Shown piece after piece: positions 21,062 through 32,744 of a stretch of 64,000 nt of DNA. Position numbers and translations under genes: made by a program. The first letter of the stretch is position 1. Every line of letters begins with the position of its first letter. The notes under the pieces were generated by a model. It had not been told where the DNA came from, did not search any database, and saw nothing but the letters and a program-made list of their open reading frames with translations. Source of the stretch: Sphaerulina vaccinii (taxonomy: Eukaryota > Ascomycota > Dothideomycetes > Mycosphaerellales > Mycosphaerellaceae); assembly GCA_022570795.1 (NCBI GenBank), contig JAKUDP010000009.1, positions 1,178,001 through 1,242,000 on the forward strand, written 5' to 3'.

Positions 21062-22899
21062 AACATATATAATCCGACCCCGATTCTTTACTTTTAGAAT
21101 TGTAAAACAACTCGAATACTACTACTAACTTCTCTATAACTATATCGACACTTTAGATAGTAGGCGCTATACCTATAAAGAAGGTATACTATAAGGCAGA
21201 GGATTAGGACAATTAGAACAACTAAACAAAGCGATCTGCAATAGCCCTATAGATTTAGTAATATATCGACTCTAATAGTACTAATATATAACTAGAGCCT
21301 ATAAAAGACTCTAAGTATCTAATAGTTATAGAAGATAAGTCTAAAATAACTTAAGAATAGAGGTTTATTATAGATATAAAGTACAAGGTAGTAGTATATA
21401 GATAAGCTAATTTTAACAAATTCGATAATATATATATATAGTTTACTTAGTACTTCGACGACTTAGCTAACAATACCTATAAGATAAGACTAATAGATAA
21501 GGCGATATTGCGAGACAAATACGTACTATTTATAGAGATATATAAGCCTACTAAACGCTATAGTAAAGAAATATACTCTATAAAATTATATATACTAGAA
21601 CTTAGTTAGAAAGGCTATATATCTAGTAAGGACTAGGCTAATATATAGCTATTACTTAAACTATATATATAGGTAGTTAAATATAGCTATACTAATAAGC
21701 TACTATCTAAGTTTATTAGCACTATTACTAAAAGTAACTACTCTGCTATAACTACTATATATAGCAAGATCTATAGTAATAATAGCTCTATAATATAGTT
21801 GTTAACTAAGGTAGTAAGCTACTAGATTAATATAAATCGCGAGCTACTGAGCCTATACTTATATAGCGCAAATACTATATTTAGTAACTTTAACTTAGAG
21901 GATAATACTAACTCGAATATACCTCCTCTACTACCTCTAAGTAGTATATATAATAATAAAAGAAGCAAGAGGTATATATACCTTACTAGTAAGCCTAAGG
22001 TAGACAACTATATAATATTAGCTATATATACTATTACTAATCTAAAGAAATAGCCTATAGCTAAGAATTATAACTCTAAGTTTAAGAGATACTTTAAGAA
22101 CTACTTTACTAAGCTTAAGGAAGATAGCAACCTTCTTACTAATATAAAGAAGAAGTTCCCTAATAATACCGAGTATAATAACTTCTTAGCTAGCGATATA
22201 GCTAGTAGTATACCGAGTACTATATCGATACCGAAACTAGTAATTAATATACCTTATAATAATAGCTAAGATAGTAGTTATAGTTATACTATACTTATTT
22301 ATATAGTATACTATATAGAATATACGCCTATAGATACTACTAATATATAGGCTTACGATAGCTATATAAATATATATATTATTAACTATTATTTAAAGGC
22401 CGTATTCTAACTAAAATATATAGTCTAAGGTATAGCTATTCGAGCTAGTACTACTATATTTGAGGTTGTTGCATATAGTAACTATATACTAGATATTAGT
22501 CTAGTAATACTTATATTATACGATGTTGCCTATATACTAGGCTTTTATATAAATATTATAGCTTACTATATTCTTAAAAAATCTAGTCTATAGTAGTATA
22601 GCTTTAAGAACTTACTCTATCGATATAATAAGGATACTAACTAAGATACCTTTATTATAAGGCTTTATAAGCCTAATAACAATATACTCTACCTTGCTAT
22701 AACTATACTAGCGCTATATAATATTATAGTGCAAACAATGTTTACAAACCTTTAAGAATAAAATAGTATATATATACTAGTTACTCTAACCTTACCTCTA
22801 CTAAACCTACTACTTATACTCTTCTTATACTAGTCTAAAGCCTCTACCGACCTCTATAGGCCTATAGGTACAAGCTTAAAAGCTTATATACTAAGGTAA

Positions 22900-23742
22900 C
22901 TTACTATAAGGTAATAGTATATAATACTCGGTTATATAGGCAAAGAGAGATTAAGAAAGTTCTATAAGTATATACTTAGTATAGAGGTTATAGAGGATAT
23001 AGAGAAGGACTTAGATAAGCTACGAATAGAAGACTATAAGGTTTGTACTACTAGTAAGAGTATATATATTTACTTATATATCGAACAATTATAAGAAACA
23101 ACCTCTTTCGGCTATATTATTATAGATACCTACTTCTTTATAGAGGTATATAATAGCTCTAAATATATACTTTACTTTATAGACCTTATAATATTATTAG
23201 AGTTTGCAAAGGCTACTATATTTAAGAAAAGCGAGACGCTTACTAATATAATTATAAGGGTTATTTAATTAGCTAACTTAATAGATCGCGTTGTCGTACG
23301 GCTTAGTACTAATATAGATACTATACTAATTAATCCTTAAGGAATAATAACTAAGTATTTCGAAACTATATTAAAAGATAAAAGTATTCGGTAGATACTA
23401 GCTACAAAGGAAGAGTATTACTAATTGCTAGCTAAAATATATAGCAAACGACTAATCGATACTATACGTTGCCTTATATAACAAAGCAACCTTAGTATTA
23501 AACTCTGGCCTAAGTATATATACGTAGCTATATATATACTTAATCGACTACCTATACCTAGCAAATATAGTAGCAAAATACTAATTAAGTTAGCGACTAG
23601 ATAGAAGCCAAACCTCTTAAACCTCTATATATTTAGCTATAAGGCCTATATTTATAAGGTTAGTATAGACTAACCTAAGAAGCTAGAAAAGATACTAGTA
23701 CAAGCTTATATTAGCTACCTCTATAGCTTTATTAGTAATAAT
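22900..23742 (+). pseudogene. Outer element: gag-pre-integrase and integrase relic
   Basis: Conceptual translation through stops shows the order of a Copia integrase: LGYIGKERLRKF (the H-x-x-x-G-H-x-x-x-x-L-R zone with its histidines lost), then LRIEDYKVCTTSK, ETTSFGYIIIDTYFF, and YILYFIDLI. Next comes an SIKLWPKYIYVAIYILNRLP segment. The frame is then cut at 23742 by the nested element and resumes at 29455. Confidence 0.75.
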
Positions 23743-23988
23743 TATCGAAATAGGACGACAATATATACGCCTGCGACGTGTAGGAAGGGTCTTAATACGC
23801 GATAGAAGTAGAAGCGTTAGATAGGAACCAACCGTATTGATTGTGTTAGTTAGTTATAGGTTGCATCTCCTTCTAAGATGTAGAGCATTAGATGAGTTAT
23901 GCGACCTATTGTTACGTGACCTATATTATATATTCTAATCCCTAGGGGCTGTCTCTTAGATAGTCCAACTAGACTATACTTTCTAATA
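23743..23988 (-). repeat. 3' LTR of the nested Copia element
   Basis: 246 bp matching 29209-29454. On the plus strand it runs from TATCGAAATAGG to CTTTCTAATA. The expected TG and CA termini have both become TA, consistent with RIP. Confidence 0.9.
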
Positions 23989-24000
23989 CTCCTACTTAGG
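23989..24000 (-). promoter_or_regulatory. Polypurine tract, nested element
   Basis: On the minus strand, CCTAAGTAGGAG lies directly before the 3' LTR, the expected place for the plus-strand primer. Two pyrimidines inside it may be mutations. Confidence 0.5.
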
Positions 24001-24199
24001 CTAGATAGTCCTTCTGCCCTATATTCTAGTACTTATCCCTTATACAAACCTATCGGGCCCTAGAGGCCCGATAGAGGCTAAGCAAGCCGGAGTTGTCTTA
24101 CAAACTCCTAGAATTGGGGACTATTCTTTAGCTTAGTTAACCTATCTGTAACTATCTCTTTTGTTAGGACATATGCTACTACTATCTTCTATTGCTACT

Positions 24200-25700
24200 A
24201 AAGTCTCCTAATATTGTTATAAGCAATATTAATATGCTTTGATCTCTTATAGGTATAGGCATCCTTAACAAGGGTTAAAGATACTTAGTTGTCTCCTATA
24301 ATCTAAATAGGTCTAAGTTTATTTACTATATTAGAGTTTGCTTTAATAAGTAGTTAAAAAGAATATTCTCCTACTAGCTCTATATAGTCTATTTCCTTTA
24401 GAAGTGCTGCTAGGAATTGAGATTGCTTAGTATATGCATTTAGAGCTATATACTTAGCCTCTATAGTTAATATTGCTATAGACTTCTACTTCTTGCTTAT
24501 CTAAGATACTAGTACTCCGTAGAGGAAGAAGATAGATCCGAGGATTAAGACTCTATCTACCTTATCTATTATATAGTTAGAGTCTAAGTATCTAATAAGT
24601 CCTCTACTATCTCTCCTAAATATAAGTCCTAGGTCTAGGGACGACCTAAGGTATCTTGCTAGTTTCTTTAGAGTATTTATATATCCCCTTATTAGGTTAG
24701 CTATATATAAGCTTAGTCTACTAAGAGCAAAAGTAATATCTAGTCTTGTTATAACTATCGGCTATATCTACGTACCTATCTAGCTTTAGTACTTCTATTT
24801 GGTATATCTCTTATTAGATAGAATTGCCTTAGTAAGGCTTTTATAACTATCTATTAGTAAGAGAGTTAGATAGGCATTTTCCTTAGTTATATTTAGCCTT
24901 GCAAGATTCTCTTAGATATAGTATTCTTAATTAAGCTTTAGAGTTCCTACAACCCTATCCCTTATTATCTTTATTCTAAGAATCTTTTCTAGCTCCTTCA
25001 GATCCTTAATCTTAAAGACCTTGCTAAGCTATTTCTTAAACTAGAGAACATCCTTTAGCTCTAGTGCTACAACGGGTATATTATCTATATAGGTTAGGAC
25101 TATAATCCTTCTTTCTCTATAGATAAGTAGGTATAGGTCGATCTCTAATTAATCGAATTCTATCTATTCTAGCTTTGAGACGTAGAGTTTATTCTAGTCT
25201 CTTGCTACTTGCTTAAGTCTATAGAGACTCCTTAGGATCTTTAGAACCTAGTTTAGTAGGACCTCTACTCCTAGAGGTAGGATTATATAGATATCTTCTT
25301 TTAGAGAGCTCTCTATAAATGTATTATTTATATCTACTTAGTGCATCTCTAAGTCCTTCTCGCAAATAACTACTATAAATACTCTTAAAGTATTATATCT
25401 TATAGTTAGTATAAAGGTGTCCTTAAAGTCTACTCCAAACTTCTAGGAGAACCCTCTAGTAACTAGTCTTGCCTTAAACTTTTTAATAGCTCTACTAATT
25501 AATCTTTTTATATTAAAGACCTACCTAGATATTATAAGGTTTGCACCCTTTAGTAGCATAACTAGCTTCTAGGTATAGTTGCTATCTAAAGCTACTAGTT
25601 CTCTCTAGATTGCTTCTTCCTATATATAGCTCTATTTAGAATCCTATATTGCCTCTTTATAGGACTTTGGAATAGGGACCTCTTGCTTCAAAGCAATATT
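24200..25700 (-). pseudogene. Nested element: reverse transcriptase and RNase H relic
   Basis: The minus strand reads a reverse-transcriptase active site as TYIDNIPVVA (YVDD with one G-to-A change) near 25080-25096. Further left is an RNase H block: GSIFFLYGVLVS, then an ISKKQKSIAILTIEAKYIAL stretch (normally ASKKQ...TTEAEY), then FLAALLKEI and SLTLVKDAYTYKRSKHINI. Order and motifs are those of Copia pol. Confidence 0.8.
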
Positions 25701-26399
25701 AGGTCCGAGTACTATAAATGCAACCTCCTTAATCTCTACTAAGGTTTCCTAGATATAATCCCCTTCTTCTTTAATTAGGCTAAGGAATGCCTTATAATAC
25801 TTTAGGTTAGGTATATCCTCTTCCTTATCTCTCTACCTCTTTTAGAGGACCTACCTTATAACTATACTATAGGCCTTAGGTTTAGGTCCTTCCCCTTTAT
25901 CTAAGATAGATTTTCTTCTCTTCTAGAATTGTACCCTTACTTCTAGTAGATCTTATATAATATCTAGATGTTTTCTAATATATATATTTCTACTAGTCCC
26001 TTAACGAACTTCGGTCGGCTAATTAGTCGGCTGCTCTGTTCTAATTTTCTCCTCCTAAAGCTATATACTCCCGGAGTTTTTTTCTTCTAGATCTATCCTC
26101 TAGTACTCCTCCTTATCCTTTAGTAGAAGTCCAAGCTGCATAATTAGTAGTTAATATTTAGTTAGGCCCCCGGGGCCTAACAGACTTTAGGACTCCTCCT
26201 ACTTCTTTAGTCTCCTAACTAGTTTCCTAACTAGTATAATACTAGATTAGTTAAGCCTAGGAACATTTAACTCCAAATCTCCTCCTTTCTTATACTTAAA
26301 CTATTTAGTATTACTATAGGCCTTAACAGCCTCTATATTAGGCTCCTAGAAGAGCTATATTTTAGTAGTATCTAGAATATAACCGACGAATACGGCATC

Positions 26400-27000
26400 C
26401 TTGCCTCTATTTATTAGTTTGTCTAATCGTATCCTAGCTAGCTAGGACTTTGGGTTTATATATATAACTGCTCTATAGCCCTAGACCCTAAAGTATAATA
26501 CTAGAGGTCTCTATTCTAAGAACGCCTCCTCGGGTAAGACCTTAAATCTATTAATGTCTAGCCTATTTAGAAGAGCATTCCTAATAACAATACTTGCTTC
26601 TAGTACCTTAGGCTAGAACTTAATTAGTATATTAGATTCTTCTAGCATCGCCCTTACTCTTTCTTTAGAGGTCTAGATCGACCTTTTAACAACTCTATTC
26701 TAAATAGAGTTATATACTTTAGTAATATAGAAAGAGATTCTATTCTCTCTCTTCTACTACTTTAGTATAGCAAGAAGCTCCCTCGCTCTATTACTCCTTA
26801 CTACTTAGAGAGGATTTCTAGATTAAAGCTCCGCCTTCCTTTTCTATTAGTAGAGGGCAGGTAGTGCATCTATTCTTAACTTTAGTAGGAAGGCCTACTT
26901 CTTTCTTAAGAAGTTATTAACAATTTCAAGCTACTACTTAAATCCTAATCTTAAGATAGGTAGGGGTATATAGATGTTAATAGATATAAGAGCTAGCCTT
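26400..27000 (-). pseudogene. Nested element: integrase core relic
   Basis: Read through stops, the minus strand gives VVKRSI, TSKERVRAMLEESNILIKFW, EASIVIRNALLNR and LPEEAFLEQRPLVLYFRV. This is the conserved second half of Copia integrases that ends with the R-x-W-G motif. Confidence 0.75.
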
Positions 27001-28599
27001 TAGGGCTTCCGCTATATCTCTTTCCCTCTATACTGCTTTATCTTTGCTATTGCATAGACCCTATATACCCTATACTCCTTTGGAATTAGTATTAGGCTCT
27101 TCAAATCTAAGACCTAGTAAAGGTCCTTTACTACCTTCTCCCCAAAATGTGCAAGCCTTCGATGCCAGAGCTCCTACTAATCCTAGGTACTCTCTAATAT
27201 ATAGAAAGTATATGCTTTATCTATTGATTCCTATAAGAAGTATACTTGATTTCGGTCGAGCCCCTAGGGCCAGATAGACTTAGCTAGACTCTTATTAATC
27301 TCCTTAATAAATAGGACTCCTCCTAACATTCTTATCTAGACAACTGCTTTTCTAGAGGCTAAAACAAGTATAAATTTTAGTAGTTGAATACCGAACTGCT
27401 TACTAAACTAACTCTATAAAACAAGATTAACTCTAAGACTAGGTATAAATAGGACATCTTTTAGCACAATCTGTTTCCCCTTTCTTCCCCCTATTACTAC
27501 TTTCCCAATATATATAGCTATTAAGTAGCTACTACCGACCTTAATCCACTTCCTGGTCTAAAGAGGTTTTAGTTCCCTAAAGAGTGATTCTTAGTTAGTT
27601 ATATAGGTAGAAGCATAAGAGTTAAGTAGCTATTCCGATAGCCTATACTTGCCTTTTGCGTCTATAGTTAAGTAGGCTACTTTATCTATATCCTTATCTT
27701 CTAATAGGGTCTAAGATGCTTCTAAGGCAGTTAGTAACCCTACATTTTCTTATACTATAAAGGCTTTCTTTAGGTACTTCTTGCTTAAGTTAGATTTCTT
27801 TTTAAGAGATTGTACTTTAAGTTTGAGTTTCTTTACTATTTCTTTAAGTTTATCTTTCCCTAGTAAAGATCCCCTCTTTTGTCTTAATAGAGAGTGTCTT
27901 TTCTTAACTCGGTATCCTATCTTCGGTGCTATAGTCTTAGTAGCTCTCTTTGCTCTCTCGAGTCTAGGGCAATTATTCTAGATATATAGTCCTCTATAGA
28001 GGAAATAGGCTAGTAGTCCCTAAGTGCCTTTCTTGGCAAATATAGCTGTCTCTCGGCCTATTATCTATTCCTGTTTTTCTTTTAGAATTCTAAGGATGTT
28101 CTAAGGCTCAAGATCCTACCTTAGGTCTATACTATCTCTAATTGTTAAGTAGGACTTAGGCAGAGCCGCAAGGAGTTGCTATATCTTTCTGTTTTTAGTC
28201 TTAATTTCTTTGAACTATAGGGAGATTGCAACTGCCCTTCTTATAATAGTGCTTAGGCTCTACTATACTTTATTAATTGTCTGGCTATCTTGTATCTCGA
28301 ACATAGTATACTATTTAAGAAGGCTTCTTCCTATAGCTTAAAGCTTACTCTTATACCTCTTTTTAGCCTATTTCTAGAGCTCTCTTGCTATCTCAATCTC
28401 CTATGTCGCTTCCTAATTATCTACTAATATATAGATATATATCTTATAGAGAGCTACTGCATTATGCTTCTTATAGGATGCTCTCTTAATAGAGCTGTCT
28501 AGCAAGTCTAATAATATAGTTAATATATGTCCTAAAAGAGTTAATACTAGAGTATCTAGTATAGTCTCTAATAGAACCTATTCTACTTGCTTAGATATA

Positions 28600-29190
28600 A
28601 GATATATCCTTATTATCCTGAACTAGGACTTATAGTTCTCTCTTATTAGTATTAGTATAGCTCTCTTGCCTCTAAATCCACTTCCTTGCTCTTAATCTAT
28701 TTTACCTAAAATATTAAAAACTAAACTCTAAAAATTAATACTCTTTCAAACAATTTTAGTAGCAGTTTCTAGATAGCTACTTTCCTAGTCTAAGACTCTC
28801 TTCCTTCTCTCTTAGATAAGCTTAGTATAGTTTCCTACTTAACTACACTTGCAGATAGACTTAAAAAGTCTCTTCTTAGAGGGATATACCTTTCTAAGGT
28901 ATTAGTAGTACTCTAGTGCAGAGGTTAAGTCTTATCTATATAAGATAGTGCTTTGGCCTCTAGCTTACCCTTTCCTCTTTACACTCTCTAAGCTCCGCTC
29001 CTCGAGTGTGCCTTACTAGGTTCTTCTCTATCTTATCTACCTATAGGAACGTCCGGAACTCGCCGGGATCTTCTATGTCTTCTTAGTAGTGCAGATAGGT
29101 ATACCTCGAGTCTCCCGATGCTTCTTTTATAGTAGGTGTAAAGCCTGCAGTCAGAAAAGGCTAACTATTACTATCTAATGCTTCCTCTAC
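28600..29190 (-). pseudogene. Nested element: gag relic
   Basis: The minus strand carries EDIEDPGEFRTFL, then EKNLVRHTRGAELRECKEER. This arrangement sits next to the 5' LTR where gag should begin. Assignment rests on position and on similarity to fungal Copia gag from memory. Confidence 0.5.
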
Positions 29191-29193
29191 AAA

Positions 29194-29208
29194 CCCGGGC
29201 TTATAACC
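29194..29208 (-). promoter_or_regulatory. Primer-binding site, nested element
   Basis: Read on the minus strand directly inside the 5' LTR: GGTTATAAGCCCGGG. It is the same half-tRNA initiator-Met site as in the outer element. Confidence 0.7.
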
Positions 29209-29454
29209 TATCGAAATAGGACGACAATATATACGCCTGCGACGTGTAGGAAGGGTCTTAATACGCGATAGAAGTAGAAGCGTCAGATAGGAACCAACTA
29301 TGTTAATTGTGTTAGTTAGTTATAGGTTGCATCTCCTCCTAAGATATAGAGTATTAGATAAGTTACGCGACCTATTGTTATATGACCTATATTATATGTT
29401 CTGATCTCTAGGGGGTGTCTCTCAGATAGTCCAACTAGACTGTACTTTCTAATA
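29209..29454 (-). repeat. 5' LTR of the nested Copia element
   Basis: 246 bp matching 23743-23988 and preceded on the minus strand by the 5-mer shared with the opposite flank. Differences from the other copy are almost all C/T or G/A transitions. Confidence 0.9.
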
Positions 29455-30849
29455 ATAGTATATATAGAGTATAGGTACTATTTTAAAAGTATATAATTAC
29501 TACTTTCTATATATATTTTAATAAGAGGTAGTTCTATCGACTAGGCGACTTAGATATTATAGTTGTTATACCTAGCTTATTAGACGATATTAATATACTT
29601 TATATAGATGCCGAAAAGGCTATTATAGCTAAGTTATATAATCTCTAGTTATTAGGTTAATATATAACCGATCTAGTATAACAACTAATTGTAGATACTC
29701 TATATAATACCGATAATTATATATAAGAGCCCTCGGCTAATTAGAGCCCTATAAATACCTCTAATAACTCGTAGGTTATAATAGAAATAGTAGCAAAAGT
29801 TATAGAATAGCTATTTCTAGGCAATATACTAACTTTGCTACCTAAGTAGAATTACCTATAATACTCGATATAGGCAGATCTTACTCGGAAACAGGGGTAC
29901 AAAGACGTAGAAGCTCCTTCTAGTATATAGATACTACTACTAGAGGAGCCCGAATATCCCTATAGTCCCTCTAAAGGAGTAAGAGCGCCCGAGATTAATA
30001 TTAAGATAATTAATAATAAATTATAGTTTCCTTCGAAATACCTATATATAATAGACTATAGACTATATAGTAATAGTATAGATAAACTAAGGTATAGGGA
30101 ATACTCTACTACTATACTAGATATAGGACCCCTACTACTACTATCTCTACTACTACCGATAGATTAAGAGGTAGAACTTACTAGCTCTAAGCTAGTAAGG
30201 TATACTATAGACGATCTAGTATATATTATATTAAGTAGATTAAGTGCTAATAATAATATAATACTACTATTTATAACAAACTACAAAGCTTATACTCTTA
30301 CTAATATAACTTAGCTTAGTATATAATCTAACTTTATATAGCTTTCTAAGCTATCTTATTATAGTATAACTGCAATATAGAGTCTATAGCTATATAGTAT
30401 AGTAGCATTAATAGTATTAATAACTATAATAAGCTATAAGTAAGATAGGCTATTATACTATTATAATTTGCTACTAGAACTAAGAGGCTAGAAAGCTATA
30501 AAGAAATATAAACAAGCTATAGAATTTACTACTATAGCGCACTTAGAATAGAACAAACTTATAGAAATAAATACCTTCTAATAGGTAGATAAGTTAGAAG
30601 TACCTATAAGTAAATATAAGCTTCTATCTAGATTGCTATTAACCTAGGTATTTAAATACAAATTCGATAAATAGTCTTATTATATATAAGACAAGGCACG
30701 ACTATATATATATAGCGACTTTTAAAGTACGATATTCGATACTTATATAGCTATAGTAATAGTATATATATTCTACTTCTACTATATATTAGCTACTACC
30801 TTCGGAATAGAAATAGAGCAATTTAATATTATTAATATATTTCTTAATA

Positions 30850-32060
30850 CCTTACTACCTTATACTATATATATATAGGCGCCTAAGGGGTTTAGATAGA
30901 AGGGCAAAGTATTATAGTTATTACAAGTACTCTATAGCCTTAAAGAAGCCCCTATATTATAGTAGGCTAAGTTTACTATATTACTTTTAGAGTTTGGCCT
31001 ATATCTAATACTAGACGTTCCGTACCTATACTACGACAATAAGAGTATACTAGTTTTCTTCTATATTAACAATATTATTATAATCTACTATAAGAAGAAC
31101 AAGGTATATATATAGGCCCTCAAACGATAGCTATTCGAATATTATAATATAACTTTATAAGGTAAAGTAAAGTAGTTTCTTAGTATTAAGATCTATAGAG
31201 ATAGAGCTAAGAAGCTTATATACCTCTCGTAATAGGAGTATATTAAGTATATAGCACGAAGGTTTGGTATTACTCTAGGCGACAAGTAGACTAATACGCC
31301 TATACCTATAAATATAAATTAGTCTATACCTAAAGGCTACTATACCGAGAAATAGCTAGTTCTTAACTACTAATAATATATTAGTTTAATTAACTAGTAT
31401 ACTATTAAAATAAGGCCAGATATTACAAAAGTAGCCTCTATACTTAGTCGTTACTTAGTTAATCTAATAAAAGTATACCTCCGAGCTACAAATTACTATA
31501 TTCGATACCTCTTATAAACTAAGCTATTATACTTAGTCTATAGTTACTTTAAGGCTTACTTACTATATATATATAGTAATAAGGTACCTCTATTATAATA
31601 AGGTAGCTTCCTTAGTACCTCCGATGCTAGCTTTGTAGATTATAGTAACTTTAAGAGCTCTAAAAGCTATATATTTTTTATATTTAGTAGACTAACTTTA
31701 TAGAAAGCTAGTAAGCAATCGACTATTATAAAAAGTACTACTAAGGCCGAGCTTACTATACTATTATATACTAGAAGCAAGCTTATTTAGTAGCAATTAC
31801 TATTTAAACAACTATCTATTATATTCGATAATATACTAACCCTCTACTATAATAACTAATAAATAATTTAATTAATAACTAAGGAAGGTATAGTTAATAG
31901 TAAGCTTCGATATATTAATATATACTAATACTAGCTACGACAAGAGGTATAGAACAACGAGCTTAATATCGAATATATACTAATATATAATATACCTATA
32001 GACGGCCTTACTAAACTACTTACTATATAATAATAATAGTAGTTTATTATATAGCTAGGC
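30850..32060 (+). pseudogene. Outer element: reverse transcriptase and RNase H relic
   Basis: Translation through stops shows APKGF (near 30891), LYSLKEAPILW, then FYINNIIII in place of the YVDD box (near 31062). The RNase H relic includes SDASFVDYSNFKSSKSYIFF, KASKQSTIIKSTTKAELT (near 31700-31750) and the terminal LRQEVQNNELNIEYILIYN and DGLTK motifs. Motif order confirms Ty1/Copia. Confidence 0.8.
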
Positions 32061-32257
32061 CTTTAACTAATACTAATACCTAAAATATAGGAAACGAGCG
32101 ATACTCGCTTACTAAGCATATACTAAAACAAGTTTAAGAAACTCTTCTTAGTAGAAATTAATATAATAGTAGATAGTAAGGTAGCTACTAATAATAGTAT
32201 ATATCTACTTTAGAAAGGAGGTTAATAGATAACTACTATATATAATGCTATACTAGC

Positions 32258-32267
32258 TAAAGGGGTA
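32258..32267 (+). promoter_or_regulatory. Polypurine tract, outer element
   Basis: TAAAGGGGTA lies directly before the 3' LTR, the expected plus-strand primer. Confidence 0.65.
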
Positions 32268-32490
32268 TGTTGCGCAGATAGCCGAAAATACCGAATATAA
32301 GCTAAGAATATAAGAAACTAGCTCTCTAGGCTTGTATAGAGATTTCTTAGATCTTAGCAAGCAATTTAGTATATAGAACGCACTATAGATTGCTTAGAAC
32401 AATCAGTTGTTAACTCCTACACGATCTGATCTATATATTCCAATATTTATGAAATTGCCAAGCGATTACGTAACTGACTGCCTCGCATCA
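32268..32490 (+). repeat. 3' LTR of the outer Copia element
   Basis: 223 bp, starting TGTTGCGCAG and ending CTCGCATCA with the terminal CA intact. Its last 100 bp are much less mutated than the matching part of the 5' LTR. The target duplication GATCT follows at 32491-32495. Confidence 0.92.
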
Positions 32491-32744
32491 GATCTTCACA
32501 AGCTGTGCAAGCGCGTTAGCATTCGACAAGCAGAAGCTCTGTCACAACGGAAGCATAGAAGCACACTAAACTGAAGAGGAATGCACAGAACATCTGGAAC
32601 TGACCCCTCATCGCAAGAGAGCTCCGAGGTCATCGTGCATGCATAGATATCTAACATCAATTGCTAGAGCACTATTAATTACTCAATTACTAGTTGCATA
32701 CCTCGCAACTAGTGCTACATCTGTAACCCTTCCCCAAGACGACT
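32491..32744 (+). promoter_or_regulatory. Right half of a split divergent promoter, with right target-site duplication
   Basis: Composition returns to normal immediately at the LTR edge. The first five bases (GATCT) duplicate 20821-20825. The remaining 249 bp lead to the SDR start codon and include CT- and CA-rich tracts. It was joined to 20718-20820 before the insertion. Confidence 0.6.

Larger units (their letters stand above)
23743..29454 (-). mobile_element. Nested Ty1/Copia LTR retrotransposon, RIP-mutated, on the minus strand
   Basis: This 5.7-kb element has 246-bp LTRs at both ends (23743-23988 as its 3' LTR, 29209-29454 as its 5' LTR). It lies inside the integrase region of the outer element in the opposite orientation. 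The flanking 5-mers are ATAAT (23738-23742) and ATAGT (29455-29459); they differ by one G/A transition. Coding relics on the minus strand run from right to left as gag, integrase, reverse transcriptase and RNase H. Stops are common but CpA and TpG survive more often than in the outer element, so it looks less heavily mutated. Confidence 0.9.
20826..32490 (+). mobile_element. Outer Ty1/Copia LTR retrotransposon, RIP-inactivated, interrupted by a nested element
   Basis: The element is bounded by 223-bp LTRs (20826-21048 and 32268-32490) and a 5-bp duplication. Removing the nested insertion (23743-29454 plus its 5-bp duplication) leaves about 5.9 kb, a normal Copia size. Coding order on the plus strand is gag, integrase, reverse transcriptase, RNase H, as in Ty1/Copia. 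All frames are full of stops and the DNA is very TpA-rich, the result of C-to-T and G-to-A changes at CpA/TpG. The reverse-transcriptase YVDD box reads Y-I-N-N, a G-to-A signature. It cannot move on its own. Confidence 0.92.

Noticed and set aside
21822..27981. Short ORFs inside the AT-rich block read as genes
   Set aside because: They are stop-free gaps in RIP-mutated retrotransposon sequence; motifs found there belong to degraded Copia gag and pol.
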